Of a stretch of DNA of 64,000 bases, positions 41,945-51,798 are shown in pieces. Both the position numbers and the translations under genes were made by a program. The stretch comes from Erysipelotrichaceae bacterium 66202529. Its GTDB lineage: Bacteria; Bacillota_I; Bacilli_A; Erysipelotrichales; Erysipelotrichaceae. The DNA is taken from the NCBI GenBank assembly GCA_017161075.1, contig CP046174.1, positions 2,046,001-2,110,000 of the forward strand. The letters run 5' to 3'. Each line of letters begins with the position of its first letter. Within the stretch, counting starts at the first letter, position 1. Below the pieces are notes generated by a model. It searched no databases, was not told the origin of the DNA, and was given only the letters and a program-made list of their open reading frames with translations.

Positions 41945-42129
41945 AAAACTGCCGAAAGCAAAAAAGTCTCAGCAGTTCTATGTAACAACGAATCATGGAT
42001 CCGCTGTAAGCTATGGTATCTGATAAATCACCGATATCTTTCGTATCCCTCGGCAGGGGCAGCACTAAACAGCTATCGCTAGCATTCATTGGATTCACAC
42101 CAACCCCTCCACGGGGCATTTTATTTATA
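41945..42129 (-). promoter_or_regulatory. Structured leader RNA of the cold-shock-like gene
   Basis: From a -10 TATAAT at 42136-42141 the transcript folds into CCCC-GTGGA-GGGG, TTGG-N7-CCAA, GCTA-GCGA-TAGC and CCC-N6-GGG hairpins and ends in an AACTGC/GCAGTT hairpin plus TTTTCTT. Long structured leaders are known for cold-shock genes; here a terminator hairpin is added. No riboswitch class recognised. Confidence 0.4.
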
Positions 42130-42323
42130 AGTATCATTATACGAAGGTCATGGCAAATCGGTTTTCGAGACCGCTTTTTCTGCCTGATATGGATCGCTCT
42201 TGTATTATTTATTTCTTTGCGATTTTAAAAATACCGTCTTGGCGTATCATCAGATGTCGCTCACTTCTTGTTTTAGTACTCGCTATTTTATTTTCAAAGA
42301 TCATAACCAGCGGAGGAGGAAAA

Positions 42324-42365
42324 GAAAAAAGGGATGCATAAGGAGTAATATTCCTTACACATCCC
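42324..42365 (-). terminator. Strong hairpin with U-rich tail between tRNA-Gly and the element
   Basis: GGGATG/CATCCC outer stem with AAGGA/TCCTT inner pairs, followed on the minus strand by TTTTTTCTTT. Insulates element and tRNA transcripts. Confidence 0.65.
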
Positions 42366-42412
42366 GTGTATATATCAAACGAACTCGCTTCCGATTTTTC
42401 GTAAGATTTAAC

Positions 42413-42438
42413 AAAAATGCCCAGAGCCATAGGCTCTG
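42413..42438 (-). terminator. Intrinsic terminator of the tRNA-Gly transcript
   Basis: CAGAGCC-N3-GGCTCTG, then TTTTTG on the minus strand, 20 nt past the tRNA CCA end. Confidence 0.8.
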
Positions 42439-42458
42439 AGCATAAATCTTGCTCATAA

Positions 42459-42532
42459 TGGAGCGGGTGATGAGAATCGAACTCACGTAGTCAGCTTGGA
42501 AGGCTGAAGTTCTACCATTGAACTACACCCGC
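42459..42532 (-). tRNA. tRNA-Gly (anticodon UCC)
   Basis: 74 nt with encoded CCA. Acceptor GCGGGTG/CACCCGC, discriminator T, anticodon loop CTTCCAA, T-loop GTTCGATTC. Its 3' end faces the conjugative element, the usual side for integration by a tyrosine recombinase. Confidence 0.97.
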
Positions 42533-42551
42533 ATCTTTCGTTTGCTCTAAT

Positions 42552-42580
42552 AATATACACTATTTTCTGTTGATTGACAA
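42552..42580 (-). promoter_or_regulatory. Promoter of tRNA-Gly
   Basis: -35 TTGTCA, 17-bp spacer, -10 TATATT in minus-strand reading, about 20 bp upstream of the tRNA. Confidence 0.75.
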
Positions 42581-43050
42581 GACCTTTTTTTTAAATTTTA
42601 TGATTTTTTTAAATTTTGTTCCTATACACAGTTCTTTGGATTACAGAAAAGCATCAGCATATGAGAGGGAATGATACGATAGGCCCTGTTTTGCTAACAT
42701 CCTATTCTGGCAGTTCATAGCTAATTCACATAATTATGGTCTGGCTATAAATAGTAACTATTTTCTGTTTTTCAGCTGCTGCACTCAGATCTGATAAAAG
42801 AAACTGGAAAATGCAGTAACTGTTGCTTATGATTAAACATAAAACTTTTTTAAGCTATTCGTCGGGTTGTTTACCATACAATACAAAGCGAAATAGCAGG
42901 CTTTTAGAAAGGCTGCTGCATAAGGAACATTATGAAAAGTGCACCTCATAAAAGCAAGCGGTCTGTTAAAAAGGTGGAGGAAATGAAGATCTTATGTTTC
43001 CCGCAGTTCATAATCCTGCGGTCATAAAAAACAGCCGGTATAAAATTGAA
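42581..43050. other. Intergenic stretch without a supported gene
   Basis: No ORF with an SD or recognisable product. A copy of GTGCACCTCATAA at 42940-42952 matches one arm of the 43052-43085 inverted repeat, possibly the worn ends of an insertion sequence. Confidence 0.4.
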
Positions 43051-43051
43051 G

Positions 43052-43089
43052 TGCACCCCATAATTTGGACAAATTATGAGGTGCATTTT
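43052..43089 (-). terminator. Long inverted repeat, terminator of the AIM24-like gene
   Basis: TGCACCCCATAATTT-N4-AAATTATGAGGTGCA, 15-bp stem with one bulge-type mismatch, flanked by T-runs on both strands. Confidence 0.65.
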
Positions 43090-43161
43090 GTTATGTCTGT
43101 TTTTTCAAGAACATCTATTCTTTCCTGCAGACTCGTTTTCAGCCTGCTTTCTATATAGCTC

Positions 43162-43839
43162 TTAGCCTTTTGGAACCAAAGATATGATACGGTCTGCAAG
43201 TACACTAAAAGGCATAGTCTGCAGCCAAATCTTTCCCGGGCCGCTCAGTGTAGCCAGAAATAAGCCCTCTCCGCTGAAAAACTTATTTTTCAATCCCTTT
43301 ACCGTTGTGATATCAAACTGCACGGATTCTTCAAAGCCTGCAATATATCCCTGATCTACCTGCAGAGTTTCTCCAGGCGCCAGTGTTTTCTCAATGATAT
43401 CACCATCTATTTCTAAAAAAGCCATACCATTTCCGGTCAACTTTTGTAAGACGAAGCCCTCTCCGCCGAAAAATCCGGTACCAAGCTTTTTGCGGAAATG
43501 TGCCTGTAAATTCACACCATCCTCTGCCGCAAGAAATGCATGCTTTTGTACAATCAGTGTTTTTCCTGGTTCCAGTGCTACCGGTAGAATCTTTCCAGGA
43601 AAGCTGGAGCCGAAAGCGATTTCCGCATCATCCTGACTGCTTGTGTATGTTGTCAGAAAAATAGACTCTCCTGACATGGCTCTTCCCAGTCCCTTGAGCA
43701 GTCCGCCCCGTGTGTTGCTATCCATTGAAAAGCCTTCCTCCATCCAGCACATTCCACCGGATTCCGTAAACATCTTTTCTCCGCGATCCAGCTTGCAGAC
43801 AACTGCCGGCAGCTGACCGCCGATTATTTCGTATTTCAT
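43162..43839 (-). CDS. AIM24 / TIGR00266-family protein
   Basis: 225 residues of beta-helical pattern, with the family blocks GGLLKGLGRAMSGESIF, AFGSSFPGKILPVAL and GTGFFGGEGFVLQKL, and GEGLFLATLSGPGKIWLQ near the end. Full length, no signal peptide. Widespread bacterial family of unsettled function, related to a mitochondrial inner-membrane organiser. It is the first chromosomal gene beyond the tRNA. Confidence 0.9.
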   Translation of the reverse strand: MKYEIIGGQLPAVVCKLDRGEKMFTESGGMCWMEEGFSMDSNTRGGLLKGLGRAMSGESIFLTTYTSSQDDAEIAFGSSFPGKILPVALEPGKTLIVQKHAFLAAEDGVNLQAHFRKKLGTGFFGGEGFVLQKLTGNGMAFLEIDGDIIEKTLAPGETLQVDQGYIAGFEESVQFDITTVKGLKNKFFSGEGLFLATLSGPGKIWLQTMPFSVLADRIISLVPKG

Positions 43840-43948
43840 AAAGCTCCTCCTTTGCCGTTTCTATCTCTATTTTACCATAATCGGAAAAGATTTACCTTTT
43901 CTATTCGATAAAAGTGCGTTAAAATGAGGACAGAAAGTGAGGACAATT

Positions 43949-44884
43949 ATGATACGTGTAGGAATCATGGGACTAGGACAAATTGCCCATCGTGTGGCAA
44001 AGGGGATTCAACATGCGAAACATGCACAGCTATATGCTGTAGGCTCCCGTACTATCGAAAAAGCAGAGGAATTTCAGAAAACATATCATGCGGTAAAGGC
44101 ATATGGAGATTATGAGGAGCTTTTACAGGATACAGATGTGGATATGATTTATATATGTACACCGAATTCCTTCCATTTTGAACATATCAAGGCGGCATTG
44201 CTGCATGGCAAGCATGTGCTATGTGAAAAGCCGCTGGTAGCCAACAGTGAACAGGTAAAGGAATGCTTTCAGCTTGCCCGGACACAGAAGCGGTTTTTAA
44301 TGGAAGCGGAAAAAACGCTGTTCACCCCCTTGAATCAAAAGCTGTTGCAGCTGCTGAAGGAGGGGGCTATCGGAACACTGAATTATATCGAAGGAAGCTA
44401 TTCCTATCCGATGGATGCTGCTGGAATGAATGAGGATCACTGGTGCTTTTCGAAAGAGGATGGCGGCAGTGTCTATGATGTAGGCGTCTATCCCATCTGC
44501 TATGCAAACTGGTTTTCACAGGGGCATATTCAGTCAGTACAGGCAGTTAAGGAATGTGCACCAAAAGGCTATGATGTGTTTACGCAGGCACTGATCACCT
44601 ATGACAATGGCGTATTTGCCAGTGTGCGCAGCGGCTGGAAGCAATGGATGGATAATCGCGGTGTTCTGTATGGCAGTGAAGGCGTAATCGAAACAGAAAA
44701 TTTTTGGAAAAATACCAGAGCAGTGTTAAAAAAGAATGGCAGCATTACACCGATCGAGGTAGAAATGCAATCCGACTTCACAGGAGAAGTCGAGCATGCG
44801 GTGCAATGCATTGAAAAAGGACTTCTGGAAAGCCCTGTTTTAGGTGAACGGCAGAGTCTGGAAATCATGAAGGTGCTGGAATAT
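43949..44884 (+). CDS. Gfo/Idh/MocA-family oxidoreductase
   Basis: Begins MIRVGIMGLGQIAHRVAKG after GTGAGGACAATT; Rossmann motif GLGQIA. CEKPLVAN carries the E-K-P signature with the catalytic Lys. The C-terminal two thirds is the substrate-binding alpha/beta domain. Uses NAD(P) to oxidise or reduce a sugar, diol or related compound; substrate cannot be told. The frame is about 316 residues and ends at 44899 with a TGA; the coordinates here leave out the last few codons only if the stop is counted differently. Confidence 0.8.
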
Positions 44885-44926
44885 GTGAAATCTCTTTGAT
44901 TTAGTTGAAAAAGCTTTCACAACACA

Positions 44927-44955
44927 TTGAATATTTTTCATAAAGATAGTAAAAT
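44927..44955 (+). promoter_or_regulatory. Promoter of the metY-metA unit
   Basis: -35 TTGAAT, 17-bp spacer, -10 TAAAAT, ending 30 bp before the metY start. No T-box or SAM riboswitch fits in the short leader. Confidence 0.7.
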
Positions 44956-44984
44956 AATACGCAGTGAAAGGTGAGGTAATTGTA

Positions 44985-46250
44985 ATGAAAATTGAATCGA
45001 AATGTTTGCATGCAGGCTATGAACCGAAAAACGGAGAACCGCGTGTTCTTCCCATCTATCAGAGCACGACCTATAAATATGACTCTACAGAATTTGTCGG
45101 ACAGCTGTTTGATTTAACAGCAGAGGGACATATGTATTCCAGAATCTCCAATCCGACGGTAGATGCGGTGGAAAAGAAAATTGCAGCGCTGGAGGGCGGT
45201 GTCGGTGCGTTATGCACAACCTCAGGACAGTCCGCTACCTTTATCGCGCTGATGAATGTATTGGAAAGCGGAGATCACCTGGTGGCCTCGTCAACAATTT
45301 ACGGAGGAACGGTGAATCTTTTATCCATCACCTTCCAGAAATTCGGAATTGAGGTATCCTATGTGGATCCGGATGCTTCCCAAGCAGAAATTGAAGCGCT
45401 GATTCGTCCAAATACGAAAGCGGTGTTTGGAGAAATTATGGCGAATCCCGCAATGAATGTGCTGGATATTGAAAAGTTTGCGAGCGCTGCCCATGCACAT
45501 GATATCCCGTTGTTTGTGGATAATACCTTTGCGACACCGGTGCTGTGCCAGCCATTTACATTTGGCGCGGATATTGTAATTCACAGTACGACCAAATATA
45601 TGGATGGACATGCGCTGCAGGTTGGCGGTGTTATCATCGATGGGGGAAGCTTCAACTGGGCGAACGGAAAATTCCCGGGACTGAGCACACCGGATGCTTC
45701 CTATCATGGAATCGTATATACAGATACCTTTCAGAATGCTGCCTATATCACCAAGGCACGGGTGCAGTTGATGCGTGATCTGGGCTGTTATCCATCTGCC
45801 CATGCGGCCTTTTTGCTCAACCTGGGATTGGAAACACTGGCTGTCCGTATGGAACGCCATTGTGAAAATGCCTTAAAAACAGCGGAATTTTTGCAAACGC
45901 AGGAGGCAGTGGAGTTTGTTAACTATCCGGGTCTAAAGAAGGATCCATATCATGAGCTTGCACAGAAATATCTGCCAAAGGGCTGCTGTGGTGTCATTTC
46001 CTTTTCCATCAAGGGAGGAAGAGAGCGTGCTGCTGCCTTCATCGATCATTTAAACATGGTGTCTCTCGAGGTGCATGTTGCGGATATCCGTACCTGTATT
46101 TTGCATCCGGCAAGCTCCACACACCGACAGCTTACTGATGAACAGCTGGTGAACTGCGGAATTACACCTGGTCTGATCCGGCTATCCTGCGGAATCGAGC
46201 ATATCGATGATATAATAGAAGATTTAAAGCAGGCGTTTGCACAGATATAG
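44985..46250 (+). CDS. metY: O-acetylhomoserine sulfhydrylase (Cys/Met metabolism PLP enzyme)
   Basis: 421 residues from MKIESKCLHAGYEPKNGEPR. PLP lysine in HSTTKYMDGH, with GVGALCTTSGQSA and FVDNTFATP as further family blocks; the C-terminal block LSCGIEHIDDIIEDL is typical. Joins O-acetylhomoserine with sulfide (or methanethiol) to homocysteine (or methionine). The next gene makes the acetylated substrate. Methionine gamma-lyase is a related alternative, but the operon favours synthesis. Confidence 0.9.
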   Translation: MKIESKCLHAGYEPKNGEPRVLPIYQSTTYKYDSTEFVGQLFDLTAEGHMYSRISNPTVDAVEKKIAALEGGVGALCTTSGQSATFIALMNVLESGDHLVASSTIYGGTVNLLSITFQKFGIEVSYVDPDASQAEIEALIRPNTKAVFGEIMANPAMNVLDIEKFASAAHAHDIPLFVDNTFATPVLCQPFTFGADIVIHSTTKYMDGHALQVGGVIIDGGSFNWANGKFPGLSTPDASYHGIVYTDTFQNAAYITKARVQLMRDLGCYPSAHAAFLLNLGLETLAVRMERHCENALKTAEFLQTQEAVEFVNYPGLKKDPYHELAQKYLPKGCCGVISFSIKGGRERAAAFIDHLNMVSLEVHVADIRTCILHPASSTHRQLTDEQLVNCGITPGLIRLSCGIEHIDDIIEDLKQAFAQI

Positions 46251-46263
46251 GAGATGAAACAGT

Positions 46264-47187
46264 ATGCCGATCAATATACCAAATGGTCTGCCTGCCAAGG
46301 AAATACTGGAGAGTGAGAAGATATTTGCATTGGAGGAGGATGTCGCCAGAAAGCAGGATATTCGTCCGCTTAAGGTTGTTATTTTGAATCTGATGCCGAA
46401 AAAAATTGAAACGGAAACACAGATTTTGCGTCTGATATCCAAATCTCCGCTGCAGGTGGATATTGATTTTATGATGGTCAGCAATCATGTATCTAAAAAT
46501 ACGAGTGCCGATCATTTATTGAAATTTTATGATGATTTTTCCACTCTGAAAAGCAACCGCTATGACTGTCTGATTATCACCGGGGCACCTGTAGAGCATC
46601 TGGAGTTTGAGGATGTGGACTACTGGGAGGAGTTGTGCGATATCATGGAATGGAGCAAGACCCACGTCTATTCCACACTGCATATCTGTTGGGGAGCGCA
46701 GGCCGGTCTGTATTATCATTATCATATCCAAAAGCATCTCATGAAGCAGAAGGTGTTTGGAATCTATCCACAGATATTATGCGATGAATATAATTTTCTG
46801 ACAAACGGCTTCGATGAAATACATTATACACCGCACTCCCGCCACACTGCTATTGATGAGAAAGCGCTGGCAGCGCAGGACACACTGGAAATCCTGTCAC
46901 GCTCGGATGAAACAGGCTCCAATATTGTTGCGACAAAGGATTTCCGTGAAATTTACATCCTGGGACATCTGGAATATGGTAAGAAAACCCTGGCACAGGA
47001 ATATTTCCGGGATTTGAAGCAGGGGAAAGAGATTCAGATACCCTTCAACTATTTTCCGCAGGATGATCCAGACCAGGAGCCGGTGCTGAAATGGCGCTCT
47101 CATGCGAATCTGTTATACCGCAACTGGCTGAATTATGTATATCAAATGACACCGTTTGATCTAAATGAACTCAGCACGTATCAATAA
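46264..47187 (+). CDS. metA: Homoserine O-acetyltransferase (MetA family)
   Basis: 307 residues. Catalytic Cys142 in HICWGAQAG, with later His in HYTPHSRH and Glu in LGHLEYG. Residue 111 is Glu (GAPVEHLEFEDV); in this family Glu at that site goes with acetyl-CoA use and Gly with succinyl-CoA, so the enzyme should acetylate, as metY requires. Start 14 nt after the metY stop, with GGAGATG upstream. Commits homoserine to methionine. Confidence 0.93.
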   Translation: MPINIPNGLPAKEILESEKIFALEEDVARKQDIRPLKVVILNLMPKKIETETQILRLISKSPLQVDIDFMMVSNHVSKNTSADHLLKFYDDFSTLKSNRYDCLIITGAPVEHLEFEDVDYWEELCDIMEWSKTHVYSTLHICWGAQAGLYYHYHIQKHLMKQKVFGIYPQILCDEYNFLTNGFDEIHYTPHSRHTAIDEKALAAQDTLEILSRSDETGSNIVATKDFREIYILGHLEYGKKTLAQEYFRDLKQGKEIQIPFNYFPQDDPDQEPVLKWRSHANLLYRNWLNYVYQMTPFDLNELSTYQ

Positions 47188-47251
47188 AGAGCTTTTGTAT
47201 TACGGCATAATAGTAAATAGGAAAGAGCTTCTGAATTACGAATATAGAAAT

Positions 47252-47306
47252 AAACAGGAGGTATGCAAAGCATGGGGTGCCATGACTTGCGTGCTTCCTG
47301 TTTGTC
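47252..47306 (+). terminator. Terminator of the metY-metA unit
   Basis: AAACAGGA/TCCTGTTT outer stem with CATGG/CCATG inner stem, followed by TTTGTCGTTT. Confidence 0.65.
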
Positions 47307-47785
47307 GTTTATAGAACGCATATACTGTAAATGTAATGCATACCAGAAGGCTTCCTGCTGCAGCTTTTTAAAAATTTTGTGTGCTTAAAGGATGCTGTAT
47401 CATTCCTGATAAAGCTACTGCAAGCGCTATGCTGGCAATCATATAAGCGGCCTGTCTACCTTTATGGGGATAGCGTTTATACCTTTAACCGCATCTGTGA
47501 TGATTGTATAAATAGTATAAGCATATAACTGAATGATAAGGCCGTATTGTCCTTCAAATTTTCCAGGCATCTGCTGTATCATGAAAACACGCTGCTGTAA
47601 CTCTTAAAGCAAGTGCTGATTTTTAAATGAGGATGTATCTTTCATGAGTATCCTGTAGCATTATAATTATTGTTATAAAGAAATTCATAGTGCAAGTATA
47701 CTGGCGACATGTGAAGGATATTGTGTATCTTTAAAATAAACGTAATTTTCAGCGATGCTTTATTTCCTTTTTCTTCCTCAGCGTT
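47307..47785. other. Intergenic stretch, perhaps a decayed gene
   Basis: The minus strand has two short open stretches in different frames with coding-like sequence (TIITDAVKGINAIPIKV and AAYMIASIALAVALSGMIQH, about 47380-47510) interrupted by a stop. No start or SD. A -10 TATAAT at 47786-47791 just after belongs to the next gene. Confidence 0.3.
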
Positions 47786-47832
47786 TATAATATAAATAGA
47801 ATCAGCAAAAGATTAGAGGAGGAGTAAGGAAT

Positions 47833-48969
47833 ATGGAATACAGAAAGTTAAATGAGAGCTATCAGCCATCCCTGCTGGGCTTTGGGTGTATGCGTTTTCC
47901 GTTGGATGCACAGGGGAATATTGATGAGGCAGAAGCGGAAAGAATGCTAGATACAGCTATCGCCAGCGGTGTGAACTATATCGATACAGCTTTTCCGTAT
48001 CATCACGGAGACAGCGAGCCGTTTGTTGGACGTGTATTGAAAAAGTATGACCGCAGCAGCTATTATCTGACTACCAAATTACCGTTATGGGATATAAAGA
48101 CGCTGGATGATGCTAAGGAAATGTTTGAAAAGCAGCTACAGCGCCTGGGGGCTGATTATGTGGACTTTTATCTGCTGCACGCTCTGGATAAGGAAAAATG
48201 GGATAAAGCAAGAAAGCTTGGTATTGTCAGCTATTGTGAAGAATTAAAGGCACAGGGGAGAATCCGGAATTTCGGCTTTTCCTTCCATGATGAATATGAG
48301 GTTTTTGAAGAAATTTTGACCTATCGCAAATGGGATTTCTGTCAGATTCAATATAATTATGTGGATACACACGTTCAGACCGGAGATCGCGGGTACGCTT
48401 TGGCGGAACGCCTGGGCATTCCGATGGTTATCATGGAGCCAATCAAGGGCGGTTCCTTATCACAGCTGCCGCAGGATCTTGCGGCGCGTCTAAAGGAGGC
48501 AGATCCACAGCGCAGTATTTCCTCATGGGCACTGCGCTGGGTAGCCAGCAAGCCAAACGTCAAGGTGGTGCTGAGCGGTATGTCCACGATGGAGCAGGTA
48601 CGCGATAATCTTTCTACGTTGGGGGATTTTCAGCCCTTAAGCGAAGCGGAGCAGGGTCTGGTAAAGGAGATTGCGGATGCGATTAACAAAAGAACCATGA
48701 ACGGCTGTACCGGCTGTGCTTATTGTATGCCTTGTCCGTTTGGACTGGATATTCCAAAAAATTTCCGCATCTGGAATGAACATGCGAAGTACGGAAATAC
48801 AGAGGTTGCAAGGAAACGTTATTTTGAAGAAATGAAGGATGAGGAAAGAAGCAGCTTCTGTAAAAAGTGCGGAAAATGTGAAACACTATGTCCGCAGCAT
48901 ATCGCGATACGTGATGATCTTGCACGAATGAGTAAGGATATGGAGCTATTAAAAAACGGTGTAAAATAA
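47833..48969 (+). CDS. Aldo/keto reductase with C-terminal ferredoxin-type iron-sulfur domain
   Basis: 378 residues, GAGGAGGAG upstream. AKR barrel: catalytic Asp/Tyr in NYIDTAFPYHHGD, Lys in YLTTKLP, His in YLLHALD. The C-terminal 90 residues have GCTGCAYCMPCPFG and CKKCGKCETLCPQ, together able to hold two [4Fe-4S] clusters. Such fusions are common in anaerobes, and their substrates are mostly unknown. Monocistronic, with a terminator directly after. Confidence 0.9.
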   Translation: MEYRKLNESYQPSLLGFGCMRFPLDAQGNIDEAEAERMLDTAIASGVNYIDTAFPYHHGDSEPFVGRVLKKYDRSSYYLTTKLPLWDIKTLDDAKEMFEKQLQRLGADYVDFYLLHALDKEKWDKARKLGIVSYCEELKAQGRIRNFGFSFHDEYEVFEEILTYRKWDFCQIQYNYVDTHVQTGDRGYALAERLGIPMVIMEPIKGGSLSQLPQDLAARLKEADPQRSISSWALRWVASKPNVKVVLSGMSTMEQVRDNLSTLGDFQPLSEAEQGLVKEIADAINKRTMNGCTGCAYCMPCPFGLDIPKNFRIWNEHAKYGNTEVARKRYFEEMKDEERSSFCKKCGKCETLCPQHIAIRDDLARMSKDMELLKNGVK

Positions 48970-48975
48970 AGAAAA

Positions 48976-49005
48976 CGGAGGAATGCTGAATTTCTCCTTT
49001 TTTTA
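48976..49005 (+). terminator. Terminator of the aldo/keto reductase gene
   Basis: GGAGGAA/TTTCTCC hairpin followed by T7, 10 nt after the stop. Confidence 0.75.
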
Positions 49006-49161
49006 TGCATTTTTTTATGTTTTCATACGGCACTTACCGGTATATTCACAGCTGGAATGCGCAAAGGACATAATCGTAAAAGTATCATGCAGAGATAGCT
49101 GTAGGCGTTTGTGGATGCTTGTTTGACCATGATTTGATAGTATAGGTGCAGGAGGGTAGAA

Positions 49162-49407
49162 ATGAACTGTTTAAAAAATGCTGAGCTCAACGAAGAGGTT
49201 TACGTTGTCGATATTGAACATACGGCTCTGATGAAGCGCAGGCTAATGGATCTTGGCTTTGTGCCAGGGACAGGAGTAATTCCGGTTTTGGAAAGTCCCA
49301 GTCGGGATATGCGTGCTTATCTGATCAAGGGCTGTAAGATTGCATTACGCAGTGAAGATAGTGCGCGGATTCTGGTTCAGGGGAGGGAGGAAGCATATGC
49401 TGTTTGA
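49162..49407 (+). CDS. feoA: Ferrous iron transport protein A
   Basis: 81-residue SH3-like FeoA: RRLMDLGFVPGTGVIPVLES and KGCKIALRSEDSARILV are the family blocks. Small cytoplasmic partner of FeoB. GGAGGG SD. Overlaps feoB by 11 nt. No clear Fur box seen in the 150 bp upstream. Confidence 0.95.
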   Translation: MNCLKNAELNEEVYVVDIEHTALMKRRLMDLGFVPGTGVIPVLESPSRDMRAYLIKGCKIALRSEDSARILVQGREEAYAV

Positions 49408-51511
49408 GAAGCTGATACAGGCGAATGACAATATCAATGAAATGTATATGAAAGAGCGAAAGGGCTATACCATTGCATTGCTGGGAAACCCCAACGTAGG
49501 AAAGAGTACAGTGTTCAACGAACTCACGGGTATGAATCAGCATACCGGAAACTGGCCGGGGAAAACCGTAGAGCTAGCCAGAGGACACTATACACACAAA
49601 TACCGGCAAAATCAGATGATTGATCTGCCGGGAACGTATTCCTTGCTGGCACATTCCAGTGAGGAGGAGGTCACCCGCAATTACGTATGCTTTGAAGCAT
49701 GCGATGTATGTCTGGTAATCTGTGATGCCACAGTGCTGGAGCGTAATCTGAACCTGGTATTACAGACTATGGAAATTACCGACCACGTGGTACTCGTTTT
49801 GAATCTGATGGATGAGGCGAAAAAGAAAAATATCACCATTGATACAGATAAGCTGCAGAAGCTGCTGAATGTCCGTGTCGTGGGTATGAGTGCGCGAAAT
49901 CATGAGGGCTTTGAGGAATTGAAGGAGGCAATCGAGGAGGTCGGTGAGCAGCGCAGTGAGAATAAGGCTGCGGTTGTTCACTATATGGATGATCTGGAGC
50001 AGGCGATCGTAAGCATAACAGAGGTTATGAAAACACGCCGTCTTGACCGAAGATTTACTGCCTTGAAGCTGCTTGATCCCGAGGTTGACAATACTCTGTT
50101 TTATGAGGATATTGAAAATCGAGAGGATGTAGCTGCTGAGGTGGAGAAACAGATTCGCATCCTAAAGGATAAGGATCTGTATGAACGCTTTGAGGATATC
50201 GTTGTACATGCCCTGCATCAACGAGCAAGGGAAATCAGTGAAGAATGTATTATATTTAACAATGCATCCTACCAGCAGCGGGATATGCGCATTGATCATA
50301 TCGTTACCAGCAAGGGCTGGGGTCTGGTGTGGATGGTCGTATTGTTATCTGTAATATTTTGGATTACCATTTCCGGAGCGAATGTTCCAAGCGAAATGCT
50401 GTCGGGGATGTTTGAGGATTTGCAGGCATGGCTGCATCAGCTGTTTGCGTCCTGGAGTATGAATCCAGCTATTACCAGCTTTATTGTAGATGGTGTCGTC
50501 AAGACCTGCGGCTGGGTCATTTCCGTTATGCTGCCGCCGATGGCGATCTTCTTTCCAATGTTTACACTTCTGGAGGATTTTGGTTATCTGCCGCGCATCG
50601 CATTCAATCTGGATGGTTTTTTCCAGAAGGCATGTACGTGCGGAAAGCAGGCGCTGACCATGTGCATGGGGTTTGGCTGCAATGCGGTAGGTGTCAGCGG
50701 GGCACGGATCATCGACAGTCCCAGAGAACGGCTGATTGCGATTATCACGAATACCTTCGTTCCCTGTAATGGACGCTTTCCAACGCTGATCAGCATCATT
50801 ACCATGTTCTTTGCGGGTGTTGCTGCTGCACCATGGAACGGCTTGTTCTCCACTCTGCTGTTAACTGGAGTCATCGTATTTGGCGTCTTTCTCACCTTTC
50901 TGACCTCGCGGTTTCTGTCAAAAACGCTGCTGAAGGGAGTGCCTTCCAGCTTTACCCTGGAATTACCGCCATACCGGCGTCCGCAGTTTGGCAAGGTGAT
51001 TGTCCGCTCCATTTTTGACCGTACGCTGTTCGTACTGGGCAGGGCAGTAAGTGTGGCAATTCCTGCCGGAGCGATTATCTGGCTGCTGGCCAATATTCAG
51101 ATACAGGATATCAGTGTGTTACAGCATATTTCCATGTTTCTGGATCCGTTTGCGCATTTAATGGGATTGGATGGTGTAATCCTGCTGGCCTTTATCCTGG
51201 GCTTTCCAGCAAATGAAATCGTTGTACCAATTATGATCATGGCTTATCTGGCAAATGGCTCCATGACAGACATCTCTGATCTTGCCGTCTTAAAGGAATT
51301 GTTTGTCAGCAATGGCTGGACATGGGTAACAGCTATATGTACCCTTATGTTCTCTCTGGTGCATTTTCCATGTGCGACAACGCTGCTTACCATTCGCAAA
51401 GAGACACAAAGCTGGAAATGGACAGCAGTAAGCTTCCTATTGCCTACCATACTGGGCATCCTGCTGTGTATGTTGATCAATCTGCTTGCGCATCTGTTTC
51501 TGCTGATATAA
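49397..51511 (+). CDS. feoB: Ferrous iron transporter B
   Basis: 704 residues from MLFEKLIQANDNINE (GGGAGGGAGGAAGCAT). G-domain: G1 GNPNVGKST, G3 DLPGTYS, G4 NLMDEA, G5 SARN; then helical GDI region, then about ten membrane helices with the CMGFGCNAVGV and FPANEIVVPIMIM gate motifs typical of FeoB. Moves Fe(II) inward, driven or gated by GTP (or other NTP). No FeoC follows. Confidence 0.97.
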   Translation: MLFEKLIQANDNINEMYMKERKGYTIALLGNPNVGKSTVFNELTGMNQHTGNWPGKTVELARGHYTHKYRQNQMIDLPGTYSLLAHSSEEEVTRNYVCFEACDVCLVICDATVLERNLNLVLQTMEITDHVVLVLNLMDEAKKKNITIDTDKLQKLLNVRVVGMSARNHEGFEELKEAIEEVGEQRSENKAAVVHYMDDLEQAIVSITEVMKTRRLDRRFTALKLLDPEVDNTLFYEDIENREDVAAEVEKQIRILKDKDLYERFEDIVVHALHQRAREISEECIIFNNASYQQRDMRIDHIVTSKGWGLVWMVVLLSVIFWITISGANVPSEMLSGMFEDLQAWLHQLFASWSMNPAITSFIVDGVVKTCGWVISVMLPPMAIFFPMFTLLEDFGYLPRIAFNLDGFFQKACTCGKQALTMCMGFGCNAVGVSGARIIDSPRERLIAIITNTFVPCNGRFPTLISIITMFFAGVAAAPWNGLFSTLLLTGVIVFGVFLTFLTSRFLSKTLLKGVPSSFTLELPPYRRPQFGKVIVRSIFDRTLFVLGRAVSVAIPAGAIIWLLANIQIQDISVLQHISMFLDPFAHLMGLDGVILLAFILGFPANEIVVPIMIMAYLANGSMTDISDLAVLKELFVSNGWTWVTAICTLMFSLVHFPCATTLLTIRKETQSWKWTAVSFLLPTILGILLCMLINLLAHLFLLI

Positions 51512-51756
51512 AAGAAAACCGCCGTATTCTTTCCTTCAGCTGCAGAAAATGCAGGGATGGTTAAAATTCAGTAGCAGGCAGCTATAATTCGAGGTTGTAT
51601 CAGGAATAAAAATATAAAGAAAAAGGTATAAAAATATATAAAAACGTTTAAATACAGGCAGTCAACAGGGGATAAGCATTTTAAGAAAGCTGCTTCATCT
51701 GTGGAAATCATATAGCATCTGTAAGGAAAAGCCGTAAAGCAAAAGCCCTGCAGAAT

Positions 51757-51786
51757 ATAAAAAAGGGGAACCTGAACGGTTCCTCT
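51757..51786 (-). terminator. Terminator of the first thiolase gene
   Basis: GGGGAACC-N5-GGTTCCTC stem followed by T6 on the minus strand, 13 nt after the stop. The gap 51512-51756 holds no gene. Confidence 0.75.
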
Positions 51787-51798
51787 TCAATTTTTAAA

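Noticed and set aside
42209..42430. A 73-codon minus-strand frame between tRNA-Gly and the element
   Set aside because: Begins within the tRNA terminator and runs through a second terminator hairpin; no SD.
44900..44926. A cre-like sequence (TGAAAAAGCTTTCA) before metY
   Set aside because: It is palindromic but lacks the central CG that CcpA sites require.
49010..49161. Fur box upstream of feoA
   Set aside because: I found no convincing 19-bp Fur-type inverted repeat in this stretch.
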